Origin: Berberis thunbergii
Taxonomy: Eukaryota; Streptophyta; Magnoliopsida; Ranunculales; Berberidaceae
Length of the DNA stretch: 64,000 nucleotides
Reading direction: 5' to 3'
Assembly: GCA_003290165.1 (NCBI GenBank)
Contig: QNQO01000530.1
Location: 372,001-436,000 of the forward strand
Under the pieces are notes generated by a model. That model did no database searches. It was given only the letters and a program-made list of their open reading frames with translations, and was not told the DNA's origin. Shown piece after piece: positions 1 to 12,300 of this stretch (position 1 is its first letter; every line of letters begins with the position of its first letter). Both the position numbers and the translations under genes were made by a program.

Positions 1-1038
1 AACACCACTGATTTGTGGAAGTTGATTTTTAGACCTGAAATAACTTCGAACCAAACATAATTCTTTTAAGAGAAAGAACTTGAGTAGTGGAGGCATCACA
101 AAAGAGGATAGTATCATCCACATACTGAAGAATAGAAACAAGAGGACTACCCTCTGCGACAGAAAACCCTCTTACTATGCCAGCATCAACCGCTTTAAGT
201 ATCATTCATATTTCAAGATGATCAACGCACCAACAATTTATTCTGTGCTTGTTCTGTTTTGGAAATATTAGCTATTGAAACTTGTGAGTTTCAGCAACTC
301 GATAATTAAATCTACTGAAGAACATAACCGTAGGACAAGTTTTTGTGGGATCAAGATTGTCAATGTTAGGCCTTCTCGATAGGATTAAAATTGTTGCCAC
401 AAAAATCTCATCGCTCAAACTACATTCCGATTGGTTTGTTGAAGAATATATTCTAGAAAACCTTCTCTCTCTGGAGAAAGCTGACATTGACTGAGGTACT
501 TCTGCTTGCTGGATTTTTTTCGTTCTTTTTTCCAAAAACACTTTAAATTGCAAGGGTTCTAAGCTTAATGTGCACGATCCCTTGAGGTATGTGATGTGCA
601 CCATTAGTTTCATTCATTCCTTTTTCTATTCAGTCAATCAATGTGTCCTCACATTGCTAGATTTAACAAAGTTCTTACATTGCTAGATTTAGCAATGTCA
701 AGATGGCCATGAATCCATGATCCAGTCTTGTACCAAACCTCCGAAATGATGAAAATTTACTACAACAGCTCCAAGCACCATTTAGAAATATGAAGTGTTT
801 TTGTAGCCGCCCAACCATGTGTCCAAATAATGACAGATCAACCGTATATCTAGTTTTAAATATATGGATTTCTAACTAAGTCTGTCTCCTCACTTTCGTT
901 TTCTAAATGACAAAGGAAATCTGATGCGACTGTAAATAGAAGACATCTGAAAGCAAAGAATTTGTGGTTTGACTTGACGTTGACTCAACTCAAGTCACTT
1001 GACATACCAAACCTTTCGAGGATGTGACAATGAAATAT
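1..1038. other. Intergenic sequence left of the copia element
   Basis: AT-rich non-coding sequence. Short open frames on both strands have no recognisable domain and no splice-site support. A short phrase (roughly acattgctagatttagcaa) occurs twice near 650-695, a minor local duplication. I see no gene here. Confidence 0.5.
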
Positions 1039-1225
1039 TAAAGAAAATATTAGTTGAATTGTATTGAATTGTTGTAAAATATCTTGATTGAATATAAGTT
1101 TATATAAGCTAATTTTGGCCTAACCTTGTGGAAACAAGAAGCCTAAAACTTGTTATTTTAATAGAGTTTTATTCTATTCCGACTTTCCTATTCTTTAACA
1201 TATGTAAACTTTCATTCTTTTAACA
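1039..1225 (-). repeat. 3' LTR of the copia element
   Basis: Aligns base for base with 6475-6659 apart from scattered substitutions and small indels. On the element strand it begins TGTTAAAAG directly after a purine run, as expected for a 3' LTR. At under 190 bp it is short for a copia LTR. The inner end (TTTA rather than CA) is non-canonical. Confidence 0.88.
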
Positions 1226-1236
1226 CTCCCTCTCAA
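1226..1236 (-). other. Polypurine tract of the copia element
   Basis: On the minus strand this reads TTGAGAGGGAG immediately before the LTR start TGTT. Such a purine run is the plus-strand primer site of LTR retrotransposons. Confidence 0.75.
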
Positions 1237-2740
1237 GTTGGATTGTATGTTTGTAACACGAAACTTGCTAAGAAGATTATCAAACTATAAGTCTTCAAAG
1301 CTTTAGTAAACAAATATGCCAGTTGATGTAGTGTTCCAACATGCTCAGTCTGAATAATACCCTCTTGTATCTTCTCTCTGATCAAATGACAATCAATCTG
1401 GATATGCTTCGTTCGCTCATGACAAACCGGATTAGATGCAATATGGAGTCCAACCTTGTTGTCACAAAACAAAAGAGATGCCTGAGAATGATTAATGTGC
1501 AAGTCATTAAAAATGTACCTCAACCAGGTTAACTCGCAGCATGTGGAATCCATGACCCTATGTTCTGCTTCAACTGTAGATCTTGCCACTGTAGTTTGTT
1601 TCTTAGCTTTTCAAGAAATCAGTTAATTGCCAAGCATGACACAATAACTTGTAATGGATCTCCTAGTATCTCTGCTTCTAGCCCAGTTTGCATTACAATA
1701 AGCTTTCAACTGTAATGAGCTGGTTGAAGAAAAAAAGATACCATGTCCTAATGAAGCCTTGATGTATCTCAAGACCTTGTGTGCCACATCTAAATGTGGT
1801 ATTCTGGGCTTGTCCATAAACTAACTTAGGCCATGTACAAAATAAACCAAATCCGGTCTCGTGATTGTTAAGTAGATCAACCTTCCAATGAGCCTGCGGT
1901 ACGTTGTAGGATTTGGTGGTAAATCTCCATCATCCTGTGTGAGTACCAAGTTTTGATCCATATGATAACGTAAAGGCTTTGCTCCAAGATACTCTGTGTT
2001 TTCCAATATTTCAAGTGCATATTTTTGTTGAGATAAAACAATCCCTTTAAAAGACCTTGCAACTTCAAAGCCAAGGAAATATTTCAATTTTCCTAAATCT
2101 TTGAGCTTGAACTTTACAGCCAGAAATTGCTTTGTTTCTTCAATGTGTTGGAGATCATTACTGCCAATATTACATTATTAACATATACGAGAATCGCAAT
2201 AAAGTTGTTACCCTTGGATCCGACGAATAATGAGTAATCAACCTTAGATTGATTGTAGCCTGCTGATATGAGAACAGAGGATAACTTAAGGAACCATTGT
2301 CTCGAGGCTTGCTTGAGACCATATAAAGACTTGTTCAACTTGCATACTTGAGTATCCCCCTTTCGGCCGAATCCAGGAGTAAGACTCATGTACGCATCCT
2401 CAAAAAAATCACCATAAAAATAAGCATTGTTGATATAAAGTTGACATAAATGCAATCCCTGTGTGGCTGCAAGAGTAAGAAGAAAACGAACAGTAGCCAA
2501 TTTAGCAATAGGAACAAAAGTCTCTTTGTAATCAATACCTTCAACTTGACTGTATCCTTTAGCCACAATACGAGCTTTGTAACGCTCAACCCTACCATCT
2601 GGATTAAGTTTGATCTTATAGACCCATTTACAACCAACCGGATGTTTGCTAGGAGGAAGAGGTTGTAAAGTCCAAGTGTTATTGGTTTCTAGAGCATCAA
2701 TCTCATTTCTCATGGCCTGACGCCACTTTGGATCTTGCAT
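1233..2740 (-). pseudogene. Copia reverse transcriptase / RNase H remnant
   Basis: Reading on the minus strand from 2740: the copia RT start (WxxAMxxEIxAL), then GCKWVYKIK, RYKARIVAKGYSQ and SLYGLKQASRQW, followed by the catalytic box. Where copia RT has YVDD this copy has YVNN, so both catalytic aspartates are asparagine. The frame is then interrupted near 2100 and again near 1820 and 1600. RNase H follows ([36 protein letters not shown] at 1233-1589). Non-functional: active-site change plus several frame breaks. Confidence 0.92.
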
Positions 2741-2769
2741 AGCCTACATAAAAGTGGTGGGTTCATTGA

Positions 2770-4275
2770 TTAAAAAAAGAGATGTGGTTTAAGCCTTGTG
2801 AGAGGTAGATAAATGGTCATAGGAAAGAAAATCAAAAAGGGGTAAACAATACCTGTAGGAGGCCCAACGTTCGAAGCAGATAAGTAAAACGATCGGGAAG
2901 GCAATCGAGCATCAAGATGATATTGTTGAAGATAAGATGGTTCACGGGTAGCACGAGTGGAGGCGCGAGGTGTGAGAGGGGGGGTCCAAGGGTGGAATAG
3001 GGGCTGGGGCGGCCTTTCGGGGTTAGGTTTTCGACTGGTTGGCCAAAACCCGAGATGGGGGAGAGGAGAAATCAAGTTGGGTGACCGGTCGGGGTTGGGT
3101 TTTCGATCGATCAATGATGGAGGCGTCAGATTGGGCAACCAATCGGTGGGAGTGGTCTGACCGATTGAAGGACACCGTTGGAGGATAAAAAAGCGGAGCA
3201 TGGGCGACCGGTCGGGGAAGTGTGTTCGATTGGTCGGCGAAGTAACTGTGCATTTTGTCAGAAAAATAAGGAAAAATCTCCTCATAAAAAATGACATCAC
3301 GAGAAACAATGACCTTTTGTGGGTGAGATCATAGACTTTGTATCCTTTTTGCCTGTGAGGGTATCCAAGAAAGACACATTGACTAGAACAAACATCAAAC
3401 TTGCTAGGACGTTGGGCATGTGTGGAAGTAAAACATAGAAAACCAAATACTCGAAGGTGGGAGTAGATGGGTGGTTTGTTATAGAGAAGTTCAAAAGGTG
3501 TTTTGTTTTTAAGAACAAAGGACGATGTGTGATTAATGAGATAGACAGCGGTGATAATTGATTCCCCCAAAAATGTTTAGGGGGATGTGTTTGAAACAAA
3601 AGAGTACGAACGACATTCAAAAGATGTCTATGTTGGCACTCCGCCACCCCATTTTGTTGGGGCGTAGAGACACAAGAAGTTTGATGGGTAATGCCTTCTG
3701 AAGCATAAAAATCAATGAGAAAAAATTCAAGGCCATTACCACTGCGAATGGTTTGACTTTTGGAAGAAAATTAAGTTTCAACATAATTAATGAATGAAAT
3801 TAAGAGTGTATGTGAGTCAGACTTGTGTTTCATGAGATAAATCCAAGTACATTGTATAATCATCAACAATGGTGAAAAAATAACGCGTTCCAGAAAGGGA
3901 ATTAAGCAATGTGATATCCTCCCCAAATATCAACATGTAATAAGAAAAAAGGAATAGTACTCAAAATATGGGATAAAGGAAATTTATTTCTAGTTTGTTT
4001 GGCCAAAGGACAAATAACATATTTATTGAAAACACAAGTACTAGCTCGCTAAAAGAGACAAAAAGAAGATGGAGAGTTTTGTCCTAAAAGTGACCTAAGC
4101 GATTGTGCCATAACACAGAGTTGTTGTCATGAGTGATGTGACAAGTAATGGAAGTTTTGGTGGTGGTGCTATCCAGGTAGAACAAACCATCAAGCTCAGT
4201 TACTGTCCCAATCATGTTCCCCGAACGAAGGTCCTGTGTATCATACAAGAATTGTTGAGAAAAATGGTGAGACAA
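2770..4275 (-). pseudogene. Copia GAG-pre-integrase and integrase remnant
   Basis: The GAG-pre-integrase segment at 4084-4275 ends in the histidine-containing LWHNRLGHF motif. About 450 bp follow in which the integrase core is scrambled. At 2770-3570 the integrase C-terminal part is recognisable ([37 protein letters not shown]-like) and runs into a proline-rich linker. That linker corresponds to the G/C-rich stretch 2950-3240, where several imperfect repeats of a GGTCGG-type word make it stand out from the AT-rich surroundings. No continuous catalytic core can be read. Confidence 0.85.
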
Positions 4276-4306
4276 GAAGAATGTTTTATGAGTTCGCTAA
4301 TGGAAA

Positions 4307-5508
4307 TCAAATTAAAAAGGGAACACAAAGAACATCATGCAAGGTAAGCACAAAAGAAAAATTCATAGTGCCAATGTGTGTAACAACAACAAGTGTGCCA
4401 TCAAGAAGCTCAACGGTTCGATTGTGCATGGGTTTGGAAAAGGTGAGTAAATGAGGGTTATGAACTATATGACCAGTGGAACCGCTATCAAGGATCCAAA
4501 ATGAATGAGAGCCGTGAGATTTAAGAGAAAATACTTTACCTGACAATTTTGTAATAGAAATGTCGTTACCAACATTGTGAGCCTTAGACTTGTTATTGGT
4601 CAATAGGGCCATGATTTGCTTGCACTGCTCGAAAGTTAATGGAAAAGGATTGGATGGTGGCACATCCAAAGAAGTAGAAACATTATTGCCCCTAGGGCGA
4701 TCTTTTTGAAAATGTTGTTGTTCAGCGAGATTCTTAAATTTTTGACAATAGTCGACAGTGTGGCCTTTCAATCCACAATAATCACAAGTGAGCTGAGAAT
4801 GACAGTCAGTAGCAGTATGACCTACCCTATCACATGTTCCACACTTGACGTTGGGATTAAAAGGCTTTCGGGATCCTCTCAGCTTGTCAGCGTTGCGTGC
4901 ACTTTTGGGATCAATATTCCACAAGGCAAAAGTTGCAGTATCAGGTATGGTGGGTTTGCTGGTAGAGATCTCTTGCTGGCGTTCATGACAAAACACAAGG
5001 GAGTAAACCTTGTTGAGTTGAGGAAGAAGATCCATCAACAAATTTTGACCCCAGCAAAATTGTAGGTGTCGGTTAGCCCCATCAAGAGCTTGACCGAGCG
5101 TTGAGTGTGGACATGTGCAAGAACGGTGTTCATGGTGTCGCTAGTGTCTTTAGCAAAACCAAACACAACATCCAATTCGTCCCAGAGAGCCTTCAATTTG
5201 GTAAAGTAGGCACTCACATTCATCATCCCTTGACTGCAACCATGGAATTCAGATTCAATATGATAGATCTGCATGTAATTAGTCTGTGCATACCTTTCTT
5301 TCAAATCACCCCAAACATTATATGTCAATTCACAGTACATGGCACTTGCCTGGAGGTCAAGCGAGATGGCGTTGATGAGCCATAAGTTCACCAAGATGTT
5401 GCAACGATCCCATTGTAGTAGTTCATCCTTATAGGCTTTGTCGTCGGGTTTCCTGATAGATCCATCAACAAAACCTAATTTGTTATTGACCTTGAGAGCC
5501 ATGGTCAT
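4307..5508 (-). pseudogene. Copia gag and protease remnant
   Basis: The gag start at 5508 (MTMALKVNNKLGFVDGS) is the usual copia gag opening in which the substrate fold begins NKxxFVDG. A frame change occurs near 5040. Downstream come two CCHC-type zinc knuckles in tandem (CGTCDRVGHTATDC and CDYCGLKGHTVDYC), then the aspartic protease box (WILDSGSTGHIV) near 4480. Gag packages element RNA and the protease would mature the polyprotein. The frame break makes this copy defective. Confidence 0.9.
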
Positions 5509-6461
5509 CGCTCGACTCCATATGTTTTAATTGGTGGGAGTAAGCGGTTGTGAAACAAGAGACACTCCAGTTGATCGGAGTAGTGGAAAAACTATGGATG
5601 ATTAGGATTGTCATATGGTGAGGTGGTGGTGTTGGAACCACTGCTTGTATTGTCGCCCATGGTAGCGGCGGCTACTTAGTGTACTGGTGGATCTGAACTC
5701 TGGGTCCAAATAGTTTGTTTTTTTGCAGTGGTGGTACTGACTATCAGTCAGGTTGCAAATAACTAATTTTTAAAATCAATTATTCTCTACCAACACTCCT
5801 TCCTCACGACTCTCTGCTTCGTTCTGTTGTAGCTATGGTGGCTGAGACAGAAAGAGATAGATAGAGGAAGGATGAGAAAAAAGAACGGCAAGAGAAGTAA
5901 TGGTTGCAGGTGAGGGAGAAGATGATGAGGTGGAGTCGTGATGGAGCTGGACGAGGTGGAGTTGTGATGAAGCAGAGTGTATGGGTTGTTTCGCAGTGGT
6001 CCTTTCTATGGATGAATATAATCCTAGCCATTTGCCTGATGAGGAAACTGTTATCTTTATTGTTTCTACCACAAGACAGGGAGATGTGCCAAATTCAATG
6101 AGGGAGTTTTGGAAGTCCCGGTTGCAAAAAAAAAAAAAAGTTAGTCACGATTGGTTGAAGGGGGTTCACTATGCAGTGTTTGGGCTGGTTCGTGGAAGGA
6201 AGACACAGGGAGAGCGGTGGTTGTAAGGGCATGGTGGTGTCTGTGGCCGTTTAAAGGAATCAGATATGGTGAAATTGCGTGGTTGCATGAGGCTGTGGAA
6301 GAAAACATGGAGCAGGGGAGGAGAAGGGTATTGTTGTTGGCGAGATGGTTGATGGTCCTTCTAGCGAGCAAGAAGGATTACAGGCAAAGAAAATGAGATG
6401 GTTGCATGAAAGAATGAAATGATAGCGTGACGGCTAGGGTTTAGTTCACCAGAGAAAGTCA
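5509..6461 (-). other. 5' untranslated leader of the copia element
   Basis: Between the primer-binding site and gag. It has no conserved protein and is purine-rich in places. Open frames here are shadows without domains. Nothing else is recognisable. Confidence 0.6.
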
Positions 6462-6472
6462 CTCTGATACCA
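6462..6472 (-). other. Primer-binding site (initiator Met tRNA type)
   Basis: The minus strand reads TGGTATCAGAG. This complements the 3' end of plant initiator methionine tRNA, the common primer of copia and gypsy elements. It lies two bases inside the 5' LTR, fixing both the LTR boundary and the element's orientation. Confidence 0.9.
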
Positions 6473-6474
6473 CG

Positions 6475-6659
6475 TAAAGAAAATATTAGTAGAATTGTAT
6501 TAAATTGTTGTAGAATTCTTGATTGAATACAAGCTTATATTATCTAATTTCGACCTAACCTTATGAAAACAGGAAACCTAAAACTTGTTATTATAATAAA
6601 GTTTTATTCTATTCCGACTTTCCTATCCTCTAACATATGTAGACTTTCCTTCTTTAATA
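6475..6659 (-). repeat. 5' LTR of the copia element
   Basis: Partner of 1039-1225. The outer end is eroded (aata where the partner has aaca), so the terminal TG is lost. About 88 percent similar by eye, implying an old insertion. Confidence 0.85.
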
Positions 6660-9300
6660 GAAATCGAGTTGTTCTTGAAAAGTGCAAGTGTTTAGGAGTT
6701 TGCAAACCTGTCAGAAACGTTCATTGGACAAAAACGAGATGTGCATAATCATCAAAAGCTAATATCATATCCAATGGCCTACTCATCTAGAGTTGGAATG
6801 ATGGTCATATAAAATTATTTGCTTGAGAGGTGGTATTTTTGCCTGTTAGGGGTCTAAACTTTGTGTGACCAGCAAGTAGATTAAGAGGCAACCACATTAC
6901 TCATTACTTTGTTGAAACATTCTTTTAAGTTGGGCCATGTATTCAATACACTTTTTTTCTTTGTTGGATTCAATATTTTGCCAATTTGATTGGTTTGAAT
7001 GTTTCACACACCTTTCAACTATCTGCATCAACTTCTCACTAAGGCTCCGCTTGGTACACTGTAAAATAATGCATTTTATAAATTGATGCAAATATATTAA
7101 TTTGCAATGCATTACTTTACACGTGCTTTGTAGTAATTAAAAAAAATCAAAGCAATTCGAAAAAGTGATTGTGGTGATGGTGATTGCAAATGTAGGCGAT
7201 GACAGTGGTTGTTGAAATGACGGTGGTTGTGGTGATTATACTATAGTGGCAGTGGTGGTGGCGGCGACGATGGTTATGGAGGTACTAGTGAAGTTGGTGG
7301 TGGTTGTGGTGAGTATGGTAGTGGTGATTCTGGAGGTGGCGGTGGTGGTGGTTATGTTATGGTGGTTGAGGTGGTGGCAACGGTGGTTGTAGTGGCGGTG
7401 TCGGTGGTTATGGTAATGGCAATGGCGGTGGTTGAGGTGTTTATGAAGGAGTTGAGAGTAGAATTCAAATAAGAAGAGACGATGAGAGTTTTGCAAAGTA
7501 ATGTAGGAGATTTTGTCCCGCAAAGTTTTACATAATTTTATGACTAGGAGATGTGGAGGTCTTGAATTCAAATTTCAATAACTGTTTTCTATAAAGTCAA
7601 CCAAGCACCCAAGTTTATGTAACCGCCTTAAACTTTTTCATATTCATTCTTTTACCATAGTGGAACCTAAATTAATTCTTCCAACGGATGAAAAAGATTT
7701 GAAGGAACGGTAATGGACACATACTGAGCTTTCACAAGTTATTCCCTTTACTATGTGCGTAAAATGGGTAGAACTAGAGTAGGATAGAAAATGTATCCAT
7801 TTCTGTAAGTTTTCACATTTCAGAATTATTCTCTGCTGTTTTGTCCTTGAAACATTAATTATAGAAGATTGTGTCTGAGCACCTTAATCATCAAATTGTA
7901 TCACCTCAGCGCTGAAGAACTTGTCATGAAACAAGTTTTTGCTGGATTGAGTTCTCAACTGTTGACTATATCCTAAACAGACCGATTTATTTAAACAGTG
8001 GACTGAGGTTGACAATTCTCACTGGACGCATTGTTTAGTGCGGAAATTTGAGATTCACAACGTATAATCTATCTATGCAGTGCCTTGATGCAATATTAGT
8101 CTAAATATGTTTCAATACCTCCAACCTCATTCTGCAGCCAAAGTTGTTTGAGGTTGGAACTTCCATAAGCAATGTTGAAATGATAATTAACAAGAATTCG
8201 CTGAAGTACATAGAAACTCTTTCCATGAATGCTACTGTAACTTTACGTCTAAAAATCGGGAGAACCATGATATTTAGCTTCTTATTTTAGGGTTCAACCA
8301 AGATTTAGTGATTAGTATATAAACGGAATCTCATGCATTTACAAATGGAAGACTATCTTAAAGCGAATAAGCTACAGTTTGAGTTATTGCTGCCTCAACT
8401 CAGTCTGTTGAAATACAAAGCCTGCAAGGATACGACATTGACACCAAGTTTATCAAGTTGCTGATGGGGTTTATGGAATAACTTTGGAAATTAGATTTGA
8501 ATTATCTTCCAAACAGGCGCAAAGAATTTGCCATAGATGCAGTGATTGAGACAATATGGTAGGCTAAGAATGATACGGGGTTTCAAAACAAACAACTAAC
8601 ATCATGCAACTAGCGAAAATAACTTGTGGAAAAATTGGAATAGTTGAGACTTAGCACCCAACTCCGAATTTGATACAGCAACAGAACAATACAAGATGAG
8701 CCAACTTGACGACTGCCACACTGGAGAAAATAATTGGAGGGAAAACATAAACATGCACTTTGATTTTTGCTGATGAAGGTTTCTCTTACAGCGGCCACAG
8801 GTGAAGGTTTGGTGATGGTAACTGTAAAACTCAATGGGAGATAATAAGAGTTGGAGAAGATGGAAAGTGGAGAAAGGCGGATATTTGGAGGTCACATGCC
8901 CCGTGTTATTAAGACGGACTAAACACGGGATTATGTCATTTCTCATACACCATCATGAAGAGATCACCCAAACTTCTTGTGCCAATCTCTTTTTGCTTTT
9001 AAATTCCGACATCCTTTTGCTCGGCAATGGCAAGTTTTATTTTTTGTTTTTTAAAGAATTTAATGGTGTGGCCCATGCCTTGCAACTTTGTTCAATTGAT
9101 TTAATTGAAGGTTGATTCTAACACACGCACAAAAAAAAAATTTGTTGTTAATTGAGAATGGTCGGTAAGTGTACAACGGCTAGAAAAATGGTTAATTTGT
9201 GGAGATTTCAACAGGCACATCTCATCTTAAATATTCAGCGTCTACCGTTATTAGGGGTAATTGAATAAGTCTGCACACTAAAATTCCTACATGCAATAGC
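6660..9300. other. Intergenic region downstream of the oligopeptidase gene
   Basis: Contains the 3' flank of the minus-strand gene ending at 9301 and a GTG-rich simple repeat (listed separately). I see no splice-supported coding sequence. The part nearest 9300 is presumably 3' UTR, but no clear polyadenylation signal can be assigned by eye. Confidence 0.5.
7165..7440. repeat. Imperfect GTG/GGT trinucleotide-rich tract
   Basis: About 275 bp dominated by GTGGTGGTT- and GGTGGC-like triplets on the plus strand (CAC/ACC on the minus). It is strongly strand-asymmetric and low in complexity. The histidine/threonine-rich open frame on the minus strand is a by-product of the repeat rather than a gene. 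Confidence 0.8.
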
Positions 9301-12300
9301 TCAACTAGACACGGCAACCTGTAACAACCCATTGTGCCTGAGTAGTGCCTCGGGGGAAGGCTCGCGGCCTCGGAATTCCACAAAAACCTGGAAGAAACAG
9401 AGACAATTATCTTGAGTGGTTGAGGATGCAAATGACAAGCGACAATTTTCAAGGGAACTTCATTGTCTTACCTCTTGTGGTGCTTTACCACCTCCAAGGG
9501 CAAGAATGGTTTCTCGGAACCTTTGACCAGTTTCTTTGACTGCCTGTTAGATATGATGGAAAAACATATCTTTCATGCCAATCATGAATGCAATGAGAAC
9601 AAGGTCTTTTTAGAAGTTGAAATATATATAAGCCAATCATATTTCATGCCTTAACACATATAACCGAGACAATCATTGCTCTCTCGACCAAGTTACACCA
9701 AGTATTAAGGGGTGGGTGTCTGTTTACCACATTGACAAGTACTTGAGCAAAAGCTTGTTATACACATTTAAAGTTAACATATGTGGCCCAAGTGGGAGAT
9801 TGTTCAAAAAATCCAATAATGTGGGCACACATATATAATATAATGTGTATTGCTATCTTAAAGTGTAGTCCATCTAATATGTGATCTAATAGAGGTGTTG
9901 GACTATAAGGTATTATTAAATAATATGGTGTAAATGAAGATGTAATTTCTTATTCAATGAGGGGCAGAATTGGAAATTCACAGCCCATAAGTTATAGGGT
10001 TATGACTTACGAGCATTATAAATACGGGTTGGTCCCCGATTAAGCGTTGTGCGAAAAAAGATAATTTTCTATATTGTTTCTGTATCCTCTCAACAAAGAT
10101 TCTAAAGTTATATGCTTGAATCAATCGAAAGTCCAACTTATCACAATCAAAAGGGAAATCGCTATGGATCAAGGTATGTTTTATTATTCTTTTGTTTCCA
10201 TTGAATCAACTAGAGTTTTAAGTTATTTGGTTATATTCTACAATTGGTATTGACATGGCAATTTACAACCATACTAGGTGCTATGTTGTTTCTTCTAATG
10301 ATTTTAGGGGTAGAAATCGTGAACAGGACTTAAGTGGCCACAAGCAACAGTACCAAGTTTTTATTTAAGCTCTTGTAAGTTCATATAACCATGTAAACAA
10401 GCCATTTTTTCAGGACTCCAACAAGTGACGCAAAAGAAACACTCCTGTTCAACCTAGAGAAACAGTTCTTTCAACTCTTTTGTAATTGTTTCTCTTTGAA
10501 TAAATGGCACGCAAGTTTCATTGTGTAACCCTTTTTACTTTTAATATGGAAAGGCATTCCATGGACAATTCTAGAGTTAAAACACATTGAGTGGCACGTA
10601 CCTTTTCATTATCCAGCCCAGCATCCTCAAATGCCGAGAAGGCATCAGCAGATAACACCTCTGCCCACTGCAAAATTCAAATGAAGTTTCAGAAGCTCAA
10701 TAATGTGACATCAAACACAGACGGCATCCTCAAATGTTGAGCTGCCCAAGGAAATCTTCACAAGGAGTTTCAGAAGCTAAATAGTCTCACACACCATCAC
10801 AAACCAATAACCACTTTCCTACAAATTGCATTGTGAACATAGTTAAATATTCCATTTTGAAGACTGGTCATCAGCCATTGCTACCTTACCTAAACAGTAC
10901 TTATCCTCTTCTTTTTTTTTTAAAAAGATAATATTTTTCTTTTTAAATGATTATAGCCCATTAAGTCAAATTTTGTTTTTCAAATGTTTTAGTCCAATAT
11001 CACTTCTGCGAGCAAAACCCACACCCCGTTGTTTATATAAATGTAAAACTTAAAAAATTCATGGAAGATCAATATTTCTCAAAGTTTCAAGACTAAAAAG
11101 GTCTTACATAGAGAACAAAACTTATCAACTCTAGATTACAAATGCAATCCATACTATTGATAAGACACGTTGCATACATGTATAGATACATACATAACAT
11201 ACACAAATCTCAAGCTTCCCATGGTAATCATTGTCAAGTAAGAACTGATTTGAAGACATATCGAAAGTATCGTGAGTCCAATGAAACTCCTCGGTCACTG
11301 TTCTGGAGGGGATCCTATTTATTTAGATCTGATTTTTCAAAAGTCCTGTGGTTTTCTTCCTTTTAGAAAAGCACGAATCATACTAAGAAACTTAAATTTC
11401 AAGTCCCTATGAGCTGAGGCCACTGATGGTCCTTTTTAACAAAATTTCAACCTGATCTATGTGAATTTTCATAGCAAGTTTCCTCACCTTAGATATACTT
11501 GCTACTTAGAAAAGTCAATAACTGTAAAGTGTGAGGATGAGCTCCTAATAGATCAACTCGTGAAAAAAAAAATCTACTTGGAAACTTCTATCCCCATCAA
11601 AATGCATTCTGATGGAGAAGCAGACATGTTATTCTTCAACTCATGAAGCACTTTTCGTGGGCTCACTACTATGTAAAAGTACTGATTCTTAGTGCGAATG
11701 AGAACAAAGGCACCAAAAATCAACAAGTTTCAAATTTTCTTAATACATGATAAAATAGCGCCTTGGTGGCGGCCTGCCCCAACGAAGGTATGAAGTCCTA
11801 TGGCCTTGGTAGATCTTAATTTGAGTTTACCTATTTGACTTTCTTGTGAATATGACTTGGTTTGTTGTAAGTGCAGTCATATAGAAGTGAGACAGATCAT
11901 GAAGTTGAACCACCACAACACTTAGACAGTGAAGATGAAGAAGATGATGGGCTCGATTCTGGAGACGATGAAGACCTTTGAACATTTCATTTTATGGAGA
12001 ATCTTATGGTTGTTGTCTTTTAACTTGGTTTCAAGGTTTAGACTCTTTAGATTGTTGCTGACTTGCTGCTCTGATGTTTGATACTATGCGTATGAAATAT
12101 GAATGCTTTGGATTTCACGTTTTAGTTAAATTTGTGTCAATTTAAATGATGTATATATGCAGCTTACAGAATTCCTTGATAAGGCTAAAAAAACCATGCC
12201 CAAGGTGCTAGTTGTGCAGGGCACTCTCCTCGCCTCACTTAGCACATGGGACGATAGCTCTTTACTAATTTGTCCATTCTTAACGACATTTCAGGGTACA

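Larger units (their letters stand above)
1039..6659 (-). mobile_element. Degenerate Ty1/copia LTR retrotransposon
   Basis: A 5.6-kb element read on the minus strand. In element order: 5' LTR (6475-6659), primer-binding site, about 950-bp leader, gag with two zinc knuckles, protease, integrase remnants, reverse transcriptase and RNase H, polypurine tract, 3' LTR (1039-1225). The order protease-integrase-RT-RNase H is diagnostic of Ty1/copia. The frame is broken by several stops and frameshifts, and the two short LTRs differ at roughly one base in nine by eye, so this is an old, non-autonomous copy. I could not find a convincing target-site duplication. Confidence 0.93.

Noticed and set aside
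7236..7571. 111-residue His/Thr-rich open frame on the minus strand
   Set aside because: Produced by the GTG-rich simple repeat at 7165-7440; no domain, no splice support.
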